Shown here: one piece after another, positions 1 to 12,400 of the stretch
How the letters are laid out: each line of letters opens with the position of its first letter
Numbering within the stretch: position 1 is the stretch's first letter
Source of the DNA: Vitellaria paradoxa
Taxonomy: Eukaryota > Streptophyta > Magnoliopsida > Ericales > Sapotaceae
Assembly (NCBI GenBank): GCA_019916065.1
Contig: CM034233.1
Location: 17,134,436-17,198,435 of the forward strand
Direction of reading: 5' to 3'
DNA: 64,000 bases
The notes under the pieces: model-generated
Databases searched by the model: none
What the model saw: the letters and a program-made list of their open reading frames with translations, nothing else
Told to the model about the DNA's origin: nothing
Made by a program: the position numbers and the translations under genes

Positions 1-566
1 TTGTTCGGATTTCGAAAAACCTAAAAGGTATACCAGGTAAAGGCTTATTGTACAAAGATAATGGACATACTTTAGTTCATGGGTACATCGATGCAGACTA
101 GGCTGGGTCACCATCAGATAGATGATCTATCACTGGGTATTATATCTTTGTTGGAGGAAATCTAATATCCTGAAAGAGTAAAAAGTAGACCGTAGTAGCA
201 CGGTCAAATGCTGAGTCAAAGTATGGAATCATGGCACACATATCTTGTGAGTTGATTTGGATTCAAAACATGTTAAAAGAATTGCGAGTTTGTCACTCAC
301 AGCCAATGAAGTTACTATGGTATAATCAGGCTGCAATTCATATTTTCTCTAATCTCGTATTCCATGAGAAGACTAAACATATTGAGGTTAACTGTCATTT
401 TGTCAAAGAAAAGATTCCAAGAATGTGCTCAAAACTAGTTATGTGAAGTCTGAAGATCAACTTACTGATTTATTTACCAAAACTCTTGGGAGATCTAGAG
501 TAAGGTTTATCTGTAACAAGCTTGGAACATATGACGCATATGCTCCAACTTGAGGGGGAATATTAA
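1..566 (+). mobile_element. Ty1/copia retrotransposon, 3' end of pol (RNase H), truncated by window edge
   Basis: Conceptual translation with frame changes gives the end of a copia polyprotein: the RNase H region with a DADWAGS-like stretch (about 95-115), a RRSITGYYIF-like stretch (about 120-155) and the terminal TKHIEV...FVKEKI block (about 380-420). A purine-rich tract TTGAGGGGGAA at 550-560 fits the polypurine tract that lies just before a 3' LTR. Frames are interrupted, so this is a decayed copy. The element is on the opposite strand to the MBD9 gene and ends about 40 bp from the splice donor of its last visible exon, so it lies in or breaks an MBD9 intron. The rest of the element is outside the window. 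Confidence 0.85.
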
Positions 567-743
567 TGTATGTTCATTCATGTACCTAGTGTATCTAGTA
601 TTTATATATTTAGGGTATATGTACCTACTCTACATTCCTTATACAGTATTTTTTGTATGTATATATTGAGTGTGCATAAATATCAAGTAATAACAACCCA
701 TTTGGGTGTGTCAAGCCCTTCAGTTAATCCTCTCCAGTCTACA
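567..743 (+). repeat. Putative 3' LTR of the copia remnant
   Basis: It starts TGTATG directly after the polypurine tract and could end at TCTACA near 743, giving the usual TG...CA termini. The 5' LTR is not in the window, so the right boundary and length cannot be confirmed by comparison. It contains TATA-like AT-rich sequence near 600-615. Confidence 0.45.
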
Positions 744-781
744 AGAAATAAATAACTAAAATAAATGTAACGCAATCTCAC

Positions 782-3416
782 CAGAGCATCAGCCTCCATT
801 CCAGCAACTCCTATAAGAGAACCGCAAAGTGTTCCACCATCGCCTTGTAAACAATGAAAGATTTTACCACTCTCACGGCAAGTAATCTCTGCAGAATCAA
901 GGTTACCTTCCATGGACAAGACAACGAGGATGTATCTCCGAGCCAATTCAGGCCAAGTAAGCTCATTGATCTGAAGCATATCAAACTTCATTCTCTTTGA
1001 AGTAAATGTGTTGTCTGTGTCTTTCCTTCTTCCTCGTCTTGATTTACATTCTCCAGCATCGGAATTAGGGTCCACATATCCGGCAACTTTTGAGAGGAGT
1101 TCACCGACTACCACTTTCAGAAGTGAGCTATGGGCCTTTCTCAATGCCGCACCTGTACATAAGGTGACATCTCCACAATTTTGGGTTTCATTTTCAGCCC
1201 CTTCAAGTGGATTTAAGTTGTCTGACCAAGGATTCATCAGCTCATTTTCAAGTTCCTGGAATGAAATAGGTTCCTTTAGGCCTAGCACGTCTGAGAAGCG
1301 CCATAGAAACTCCCAAGCCTAAACACAAACAAGACGATGAGAATATGCAACCAAGAGAAAAGAATATCTCAAATGATCACCCAACAAGAGAACGTCAAGA
1401 TACCTGAAGGACGTCACCTATCAAATAGGAAGGAAGCTTTGCACTTAGTGACTTGCCTATAGGAAAGCATTTCTCCATAGTCTGTTCAGTTAAATGCTCC
1501 TGTGGTCTTCTACAATTTAAGAAAATACCATCTGCTCCTTTCCCACCTTGTAAATCATTCTTCCTTTTAGCCAAAAGGAACGCACTTCTAACTGTCTGTG
1601 AACCTGAATTCTGACTTCTCTGATTCAGAAAATTATAATCTGAACAGGCGTGTACCCCAGGAAGCTGCTCCAAGATTTCCTGTACAAATTCCATGTCTAA
1701 TCCAAATCTGTCCTGCCGTAACCATTCCATCAGCATTTCACTGTAAGTGTCAAACTCATTGCTGCTCTGAATCAATTGTGGAAAGTCATTAGGACCATAC
1801 ATATAACAAAATTTGGATAACGAACCAATATCGTCTGCAGATTTAGCATTCACTCCATTCACATTATGTTTGCAGCAAAACTGAACTACACCTCTCTGCT
1901 TATATACCTTGTGGCAAGCAAGAAGTAGAGTTTCAGATGCCTTTTCCCATACCAATGATGATGATCTCCCTTCCACTAAAAATTCACCAATACAGTCACT
2001 CGGTCCTATATCATCAGGCATGTCATTTACAAATCTTTGTGGTACACAACTGGATTCTGTTGTCAAACTACTTGCTTTTTGAAAATCAATATCTTCCAGA
2101 TGTGGTGGACTATCTTCTGTTAGCATCATCTGAATACTGGGATTCTCATCATCATAAATTCCAGAAGCAGTTGAGTCATCATTTGCAACTTTCTCTAGCT
2201 CACTATACGAGTCAGATTTGTGCCTCAAGAGGACTGTTGAACCAATTGGAATGGGATGTGTGGAGCATGGATACCTTCGAACTTTAAAACCAGGACCAGC
2301 AGCACCACCATCTACAACCTCAGAAACAAAAATGGACCCAGTAATCCTATCATGCCAGCAAGACTTGTAACCTACAGGCCAGATTTGGCTGCTTTCATGG
2401 TATGAGGGTCGTGGATCAACATTGCCCAAAGAAAGGACAAAAAGATCTTCAAACTGCAACGGAAGTACATCCTGAAATGACAGAAAAATTAGAGAAAAAG
2501 AAAATTCAACTAATTCATCACTCCAACATCAACTGCTTCAAAATCATGGGTAGCAAACACACACACACACGTGCATATATATTTTTTAGGCAAGGAAGGC
2601 GGAAGGGGAGGGGAAGGTGCAGGGAAAAAGAAGAAAGATTGAAGGTGCAAGAAGAAGCAAAAGACAAATCCAATCATGCATGCATTTACCTCAGATTCAC
2701 CAAACCCATAGCAACCATGTTCTGTGTAGTCAGAGTCCATGCTGCTGCTGCTCTCAAATTCGCCGCTCTTCTGATCCAGGATGCCATTGCCTGATGCAAT
2801 TCTCACAACAGAACTGCTCCTTGGAATATTCTGAGTTTCTCTATAGTTATTGCATCTTGAAAATGTCAAAACATCATTTTGTCTTTGGTTTGAATGTAAT
2901 CCTTTTTGCGGTGAAGCAAATCTGCCGCTTCTCTCCTCAGTCTCTAGAGAATGACGCTTTGTCAGCAAACCAAGATACCCAGCAACATCAGACATTGACT
3001 CAAATCTACTTCCATCAGGAGCACAGTAAATTGGAATGGTTTTACATCTGTTCATACAATATGGAAATTCCATACGCCAGCCATCACCTAATAAACCTTG
3101 TTTTTCATGTAGATATTCTCTAAGAGCTTGAAGATACACATCACTTTGAATCTCTGGAAGAAAATTCAGAGGGGTAGAGTGACTAGACCGAAGGCCTTCT
3201 TTGACTTCTTTAAGTGTGGAACTGAAACCTGCTTCCTTTGAAGTTCTATTCAGTCTATGCTGCATTATATCCTCAAAAACTGATTTAGGAATTTGTGTCA
3301 CACTGCGAGAAGCCTTCAAGAGATCAAATCTACTCCCCGGATAAAATACGTTTGAAGTTGTCACTGGGGCATTGAGTGAGTAGCCAGTGAATGAAATATC
3401 ATGCACGGCATGCACT
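782..3416 (-). CDS. MBD9: MBD9 exons 3-5 cluster (MBD, FYRN/FYRC, DDT-like)
   Basis: Exon 3 (2690-3416) holds the MBD, with GDGWRMEF and IYCAPDGSRFESMSDVAGYLGL as the diagnostic stretches. Exon 4 (1404-2471) opens with the FYRN signature (LSLGNVDPRPSYH, WPVGYKSCWHDRITGSIF). Exon 5 (782-1318) gives the DDT-like segment and an LTWPELARRYIL stretch, then stops at a donor gtgaga. Introns between them are 217 and 85 bp with canonical borders, and all three exons are open in one consistent phase with no damage. Confidence 0.88.
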
Positions 3417-6400
3417 CTACAAACAAATATATATACCGTTAAATGCTGCAAGATTAGTTAATGAAAACATATTTTGATGAGAGATGATGCATGAACTAAT
3501 TATAATAATCCAAAGCAATTGGACCAAACTACTCAAAATTCAATGTTATGAGTAAATTTCAAGAATTAAATCTCTGTATGCTAACTAACACTAGAAAAAG
3601 CTTACACTTGCTCAATTGCAAGCCAGCGAGAACATGGCAAAAACTCACTACAGGAAAATCTAAAGCAATTAGAGTGAATTTGCAAGGATATTGCAGCTCA
3701 TGCAGAATCCTACTAATATGAAGTCAAATGTTACAAACAATAAACTGTCGATTTCAAAGTGAGGATCTAATATGAATAATAACAGTGCAACAATGACACC
3801 ATATAAAAGTCAGATGTTATATGATATTCTCAAGGCTCAGGTATATCTAACCAGGCAACTTGAGTACATACATATACATCAATATCACCAAGAAATTGCA
3901 ATCTTGAAGGACCTTAAAGATCAAAATGATGCTGAAGTTTAAGTAATGGGCTAGAAGTGACAGGTGATAGTAAAGGTGTAGTTCATCTTCTATGAGAGAA
4001 TAGATACAGAGTTTTGTATCAGAGATCTTTGCATACAGATGGATACAAACACGTCACTCACATGTTAAGCTTTCATCTTTTGTTTAGCCATGGCCCAGGA
4101 CATATGGTGTAATCCTATCCAGCTAATTACAACAACACATCCCAATAGTTAATGAGACAAAAAGTGGTAAACCCACTCTGCTTCCTCCAATTACCTTCCA
4201 TCAATTGCCCTCGCCGACAACCAATAGCAATTAAGCTTGCTATTCTGACAAGCAACACTCTACGTGTCTTTGTTAGAGAACCAATTGCCTTGAAAAATAT
4301 AAAGAACTGAACAGGATGTAGTGTCAACATCTCACTATGTAGATGTAGCATGACACCTCGTAGCATGTAAAGAGACAAACAAACAAGCAAAACACCAACA
4401 CGCAACAAAGGAAGAAAAAATATATGAAGAGACTCAAAACTCCTGACTGATGGATATTGGAAACAAGTTTATTTGGGAAGAATCTACTAGATTAGTACTT
4501 ATTTTTGGTATTTATTACTAGGTAGAGTTTATTGAGATTTTAGAGATTTTATTTAATTTTATTTTGAGGAATTGGATATGATTGTTAGGGAGTGTGATTG
4601 ATGGTTACTTTAAGTAAGGATTAGATTTGGTTTTAGTTTAGTCGTTTTAGAGTTGGCCTATATAAAGACTAAAGGATGAAATGGTTTGGCAGCTTTGAAG
4701 ATGATCTGAATAAAATTAAGTCCCCCCCCCCCCGCGGTCCCTCTGTATCTTTTCTTTTCTCTCCTCTAATCAACTTTTCCCCTCTTCTATTTTTCTCTAA
4801 GCTTCTTTCCCTATCTCTTTATCATCCATCCCTCCTCTACTCTCTATTGTTATCTTTGCATCTTCTATATTCTTTCTCCTCGTCTCATTCTTCACTCAAT
4901 CCCTATTCTCTTCTTCCTCTCTCAGACTCTTTCCTCCCTCTCAGCTCATTTTCTCCCACCACATCCTACGTCAATTAGAATCAGAGCCAAAATCCTGTTC
5001 AGATTCCAAATTACAACATTTGCTTAAATCTTGGTCACTATTCCTTCACCCAACTCACAGCCACCAGTGAAATCTTGATTTAAGTCACCAATTACAGCCA
5101 GCATAGTCCCCAACCCTCATTCCAAAGACCTTGTATGTTGCCCAGGATTCACACTTTCACCGTAAAAAAGCCAGACCCCACACTTCGATACGACCAGAAG
5201 TTAGTGATGTTCAGGCTTCAAACACCACTTATAGCACCGACAACCTCAGCTATCCACTCCAGCAACTTTTACCAAAGAGACTTGCCAACACCTGCAGAAG
5301 ACGGTACAGTGCTCGTTGTCCTCACCCAGCCAAAACAATCGCCTTTGCTACTGTGAGGGTCAATATATTCACTTCCAATCGCCATGGTCAGCAACCCACC
5401 TCACCAAGGACTTAAACCCAACAGCTGCCAGAAGCCTCACGTGTTGCTACTCGCAACCCCAGAGCAAGAGCGTTAGATCTACACACGAGTATTTCTTCTA
5501 GTGCATGCAAGAATGAGATCCCTTAGATTGTCGCCAGCCACTGACCACCATCAGCAAAGCTCCCTATCGCCGAAAAAGTAGATTTTTTTCTTTTTACTTA
5601 CTGTCACTACAAGACAGAAGGGGGGAAAACACACACACACTGACACACTGCAGCAGAGGCTAAACAACAATTCTAACAAAATTTTAGCTACTTCTACCCT
5701 TTACTTAAGGGAGACTCCTTAGGGGCTGAAGTCGAGTCAGGTGCATCATAGTTAAGTGAAATCACCAAGGAAATCAAGTTCAAACCGCCAATTTTGCACA
5801 TGGACGAGCGTAAGAAAAAGGCGCACAAGACCACATGCTTCCAGATGATGTATGACAAGAATGTGTGGGTCGGTCACTAGGAGTCAAGTTTTTATCAGTC
5901 GAGGAGAATGAAGCCAAGGAAATGATGTGGACCAGAAGCAAGTTTTTTTTTTTTTTTGGGGGGGGGGGGGAGGAAGATTCTTAGTTTAGGATTTATTTTT
6001 TGGCATTTATTTTAGGAAGATTTTCTTGTGCTTTCAGGGATTTTATTTAGTTTTATTTCAAGTAGGGAAAGGATTTGATCTTTTGGAATTTTGACTGAAG
6101 GTTACTTTAAGAATTAGATTTTATTTTACTTAACTCATTTTAGAGTTAACCTATATAATGGCTAAAAATTGAAATGGTTTGGTAGCTTAGAAGATGATTT
6201 GAATAAAATTCAGTGTCCCCCTATTTTCTCTCTCTGCCCCTCCCCTTCTCTTTATCTGTTCTTTTCCCTCCTCTCCTGTGATCTTCCTATCCCCTCTTCT
6301 ATCTCTCCTCTAAGGTTCTTTCACTATATCTTTTCATCATCTATCTCTTTCCTACTCTCCGTTCTTCTCTACAACTCTTCTATGTTCCATCCTCTTGTCT

Positions 6401-9400
6401 TATTCTTCCACTCATTTCTTCTTATTTCTATACCTCTTTCTTCGCTACCACGTCCTGCACCTTAACCTTCAAGAACTAAAACTTCAACAAAAACTTAAAG
6501 TTTAGTTGCCAAAAGCTGAACTCAATAAATAAAATGTTCATTCACTTATTTATTTTTATAGGCAATAGTCTCTTTACCGCAACACAGCACAACCTAAGCC
6601 ATGAAGATATTCCATAATGGATAATAAATAAAGGTTCAATTTCTAACTTCAGCTATTGTTTCCTTTTGTTTTTTGCTTTCCATACTGATCTATCTTCCTT
6701 GCATGTTCAAAGAATGACCATAATGTCCTAAAAATATTCTACTGCATATCTAGCTTTTCCACCTACCAAAACAAGAAGAATATTTAGTTTGTACACCTTT
6801 CTCCCCAAAAGCAATTGCATCAATTAATAACATACTAAGAAGATACCCTGAAACAGTGTGGGACGTTTAGCAGAATATCATTCTCAAGTACGATGGATTG
6901 CTCTTGAATCCACAAGAACCAAATACGAACACAAAGTTCTAAAAAGAATCTCAACTTGATTAATAACTTGAATGAATAAAAACATTTACAAAGGGTATTT
7001 ACAGGGAAAAGTAATCCTAATTAAGATAAGTTTTCTAAGAGTTTTTCCATCCAATCTATAAAAAGATACATAATCTAAATCTCATAAGGATTACAAATCA
7101 CCTTTGGCTCAAAATATAAAAATCAATTAATTAAATAAATCTAGACAAAATCCTGGATAAAATAGAAATGAAACTAATCCAAAATAAAATAGGAAAACGA
7201 CAATTCATCCTACATCATATCCATTAATATTTTAATTTGTCTTAGTTGGCTCTCGTTTTGATTCAGTTCTTTATAATTAAAAGAAAAGCAAACACATTAT
7301 TTTATCCAACACTTCACCAAAATGGTAAATTTTATCTAGAGAAAGTAAATATCACCAAAATAAACCCCAATTTTGGCTATTCACTTTTTCATAGGAACCA
7401 ATTCGTGAAAATATTGTGTTAAGCAAGAAAAGAAAAAAGGTTGACAAAAATGGTCAAAAATTTTCCATTTCCTAAAAATCCGATACGCAATACTAGTGGA
7501 ATAATAATTTTGATGTTTACATTGAAACTCATTACAGCATACCAAATAAAAGATCATATAAAAAAAATATAGAATACTGACTAAATAACTCATTATCAGG
7601 CTTTCCTGCATTAAGATATATTTCAACTTTTGCTAGTAAATGTTTTTACATATTTTTAAATGCTTGCGCCGTTTTTTAAATTTTCTTATTTTTATGCTAA
7701 AACACCCCACTAAAACGAAATTCTAATCCTTAATCGTTACAAGTATTTCTCTGACATGCGGCTATTAGTTTAAATCAAACACTAATTTCTTATTTGTTGT
7801 GGAAGAAAAAATGCACATTCATAGTTAGTTGGATTAGAAAAAAAAAAACACGTTCTTATTTAGTTGGATAATAATAAAATAAAATAAAATAAAAGGCATT
7901 TTCAATCAATTAATTAATTTATTTATTTTTCTTATTTGTGGGAATAAATATTGACACTACCAATTTCTCTCTTTTAGCCTTTTAAGGCAACAAGGGGATC
8001 CCACCATACACATAATAAGGCCTCATACCTACTCAAAAATCTAAACAAGTCATATCCTCAACAAAAGATAAAAAACTCTTCAATCCAAAAAAAAAAAAAA
8101 AAGAATAAAAAGAATCCTAATGCACAAAACTCCCATATTGCAAGGTCTCAAGAAAGTTAAACATACACATCAGTTCCTTTGCAAGCAAAGAAGGTGTTTC
8201 CAGGATCCGAACCTGTGACGCCCTTGACGCAATGGAACACCTTATTGCTGATCAAAGGCCACCATTTTTAAACTTTTCAATCTAATTAAAGGAAAATTAA
8301 TGTCATGGTAGATAATTCTATTCCTCTCCAAATCAACCACACTAAACAGTAAGGAACTAAACTCAATGCTTTCCTCCATTTCTAGTGAGCTTGGGAACCC
8401 CATCATTCAACTAAAACTAGTTATGCGGTCGTTGGAAACAACCAGTGCATACTGGAAGAAGAAATAAATCACACAATTCCTTAAACAACACAAAATAGCC
8501 ATATTCCCCCCCCCCCCCCAAAAAAAAAAATTCAAGCTGCCACTAGTAAAAATTCTTTAACAAATGATGCACCAAACAAAAGGTCACAGTTGGAACTGCT
8601 CCACTCTTCCACATTTAATCCAAAGGAATTCGTCCTACATCCTTCCTACAAGCAATGCATAAAATGATTTAACCTCGAATATTCACTTTTTAGACATACT
8701 ACAACGAATACCATCATCCCATTCACCCACTTTTATAGAATAAGCATAGTGAATGGCCTTCAAAAGCAATCCAACTTCCAATTAAAAAAATTCCTTCAGA
8801 GAAAAATAGTCTAAGTGTCACACCACCATTCCCAGAAAGGTAATCCGCCACCGAAGTCTACATATTCATTAACAAATTGAAACTTCCAATTGCATAAATG
8901 AAGGAATTAAAACACATTATAAGCCAACAAAAAGATTAAAAAATAATTGCATGGGAAGCAACATGAATCATGAATACAACGTTTGTAAGAGGAGCATCAC
9001 CACAGGCTATGGGAAGCAACATGAATGATGAATGCAATGTCTGTAAGAGGGAGCATCACCTTATGCATGCTCAACAGGTATCTAATTGATTCCTATTCTA
9101 GGTGAGTAGATGACCCCAAAAGGCTGTATTTTTACCATCTCAATTCAACAGGGAGTACAAAAAAGGTATCATGTTTTCCGTTCCAATAGAAATAAGCTTA
9201 AAGCAAATAGCTATATTGAGAATTAGTGCTCAATGCTATACCAAAACTTAAAGGAATATTTAACTACCATATTAAAGTCTTCTAATATTTTAATTATCAA
9301 AAATTCATGGATAAGACACCAAGAAGGTGCCACCATCCAACAACAAAAAGCTCAAAAGTATAGACGTAGATGTGCAACATAGACACCCCAAGGCATGTAC

Positions 9401-12400
9401 ACATCAACAAATAATTATATATTTTATATGTACACGTGAAAATGATAATTATTTATTTTTGTAACGTAAATACATTAATATTATAATAGTAAAAAACTAT
9501 TTTTCCATCATATATATTGGTATTGGCAAGGAGATGTGAACAAAAAGTTATAATATCTATCTCAAAGACCTTTATAAACAAAATATATATAATTTTCAAG
9601 ATTTAGGACCTCTAAATAAAAAATTTTAAAGGTTTAACAATTACAAATTTGTATTATTTTTATTTTATTATTTAGTAAATTGCAATTTGCATCCCAAAAA
9701 TTTTGACTAAATCCCACTTTAAGGCATGATTCTTTAATTGTAACAATTAAGAGCCTAATATCTTAATTTGTTGCAATGTCAATCCTCCCTAAGAAAATCT
9801 CCCATTAAATGGCATAGGCTAACGTAAGATTAACAATGTAACAAATAAAAATCTTTAGTCCATGAGTGTTATAATTAAAATTGGCTCCACTTAATTATTA
9901 AGGAAAAAAATTGTTACAATTAAAGCTAAGTGTGATTTCTTTAAAAAAAAAATCAAGGGCACAAACTTAATTTAATCTTTATTATTTGATTTTAAGTTTT
10001 CCTTCTTCAAACTTGCAATCTATTTTATCTATGTATGAGTGACAAACACGTGTCCTTGCAAGTGTCGAAAGAGTGTTTGGTTCTCAAAACAAATTAAAAA
10101 ATAATGAAACATGTTTGGGTAGTTGCCCATAATGTATCAACAGAGTGACCCACAAGTGTTGATGTCTCACCCTTGCCAGAAATAGACACACAACCGTTCT
10201 AAAAAGTGTTCATATGTCTTCACAAAAAAGGGGGAAAAATGTGTTTGGGACTTACAAATGGTAACTAAAACTCCACACATGTTAAATTCCTTTTATCAAA
10301 TCGACTAAAGGAAGAAAAATTCAAAACTTCAATCCGAGTAAAACAATGAAGATAATAAAGTGAAGATAGTTTTGTTGTATGTGTAGGCATCTTTGCGACC
10401 TTAAGGGAAGCCTAATTCCGATCCCTCCAAATAGATTGCTTGAAGAAGACATGGCATCACCCAAATGCTCCATGCTCTTTCCTATTACCACATGCATGTC
10501 GCATAAAATTCCAATGTAGAAGCGAACCTCACCCAAGTAACAAACTTCATAATGAAGCAATAAATGGCCCACCCTCTTCTTCTAAGACAAAAAATTGCCC
10601 TAAGAATCTTTATCCAAATAGTGTTGTTAAAAGCACCAAGATCACTTGTTGCCCGAGGCACAATGTGCTCGCCTAAACGAGGCAAGACACTACTTAGAAA
10701 AAATAAAATAAAAAAAGGAGAAAATGAAACAAATTAGGCTCCTACCATTCTAAAAACCATCAAACACAGATGCATTACTATTTTTTTTTTAAGAGAAAAC
10801 CCTCCATGATTACTAGTGTCAATGATGATCATGCAACAATAAATATTATTTACAAGAGATGCAACTTTAAAACAAATAACATAATATTATCTACTTACAC
10901 TAACAAGGAAAAAAAGTTCTAGGATGTTCTAATCTTCATCTGAATCCATCACACCATTGTCTATGCTTTCATCACATCCATCGCTATATTTGTAGCCGTA
11001 AATTTCCTCTTGCTATTCCTTTGAATTAAGGAAGTCTCCTTTTCAATATTAACATGAGCTTGAAGAGCTTGCACTTTTTTCCCCAAAACTATCTTTTGTG
11101 CTTTTAAAAAAAAAAAAAAACATCTAGTAATATATTATTAACCCTCTTGGTCCAAAAAATGAATGGGTCTTCCATTTAGGCCTAGATAAGTCAAATATTG
11201 CATAACATGAAAGAGGCTATGTCTCAATCACCCCTCGCATGGGCATCACCTTAACAACTGCACCTCTCCTGGAGGCATGCAAGGCACTTCGACCTAGCTT
11301 GAGTCGCTAGGTGAGCACCTGTTTCCACTTTTAACAACACAATATACAATGTAACACCACCATAAGAACCTTTAATGGCCCTAGTGGTCCACCCCCCTCT
11401 TCCAAGACCAAAATTGTTTTCCACCACCTTTCTCCAAAAGGCACCAACCTCCAATGAATATTGGCATAAACCACATTATATGGATTCTTGTAAGTATATG
11501 AAATAGTCGTATTGAACTCTCTACATATAGGCAAGGGTATGGAATATATATCCAATATGTGTAGTTGGACATTATTGTTTTTCTTTCTTTTTTCCCCCCT
11601 CAGTCTATAGGGCAGGACAGAGCAGCCAACATAAGAACCCCCCTTGGTGTGACCACAGGGATTCCCACCAACTATGAAATGTTCAATTTGAGGCTTAGCT
11701 ACTAATCGGGAAGGTTAAGCCAATCACCACAACCTTACCTTAGTGCAAGCCAAACAAAACACTTCTCAAGAGCATCTAGTTCATGCAACTACTACCACAA
11801 ACGGGATCAAACATGCAACCATTGAGAGGAGCGAATGTGTAGTTGGATGTTCACTCAACAATCATGTTTGATGACTTCAATTTACCACATGACTTTGCAT
11901 GAAAAGATGTATGGAACGTTGCAAACACTATATTATCGAAGAAAATAAATGAATCATATTAAAAATTTGAATATGTTGCCTAGTCTCCATACATATCCAA
12001 CACTGAGATGTATACTTGCAACTAACATAGGCCATAACCATCTAATAATATGTATACTTGCAACTAACATAGGCCATAACCATCTAATAATATGTATACT
12101 TGCAACTAACATAGGCCATAACCATCTAATACCTCAGTTACATTAACTTACTTGATCTGACCAATATGTAACCTTTATTTCTAATTGGACTATAAACTAA
12201 CTCCTAATTCACATGGCATTTAAAATCCTTACCTAGTCTTCCCATAAGAATTGGAGTTTAAGTCTCCAACGTTTTAGCTTCTAAAGTAGGAATCATTAAG
12301 TGCAAAAAAAAATAGTAGAAAATTTAAAAAATAATGTAACAATTTCAATTTAAAAAAATAATGTAACAATTTCACAATATTCATGTGGGATCTGTGTGAT

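Larger units (their letters stand above)
4451..6462 (+). mobile_element. Non-autonomous LTR retroelement (TRIM/LARD-like) inside MBD9 intron 1
   Basis: Two related direct repeats of about 0.5 kb flank a roughly 0.95-kb non-coding interior. Shared landmarks are TGG...AAACAAG / TGT...AGAAGCAAG at the starts, a TATATAA block (4660 and 6150), the GAAATGGTTTGG...GAAGATGATxTGAATAAAATT block (4678-4715 and 6171-6211) and pyrimidine-rich 3' parts. After the left LTR there is a degenerate initiator-Met-type primer site (AGAATCAGAGCC, 4977-4988). Before the right LTR is a purine-rich tract (5902-5925). The interior contains no gag or pol. I could not find a convincing 5-bp target duplication, and the exact 3' edge is uncertain by about 20 bp. 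Confidence 0.65.

Noticed and set aside
4127..4408. 93-codon minus-strand frame upstream of the LTR element
   Set aside because: No recognisable motif and no fit to MBD9 phase; treated as intron.
4676..4978. Plus-strand Ser/Leu-rich frame in the left LTR
   Set aside because: Low-complexity translation of a CT-rich LTR; the matching frame in the other LTR diverges.
10321..11572. Several short frames around the 720-bp element
   Set aside because: They cross the element's ends and conserved repeats; no domain.
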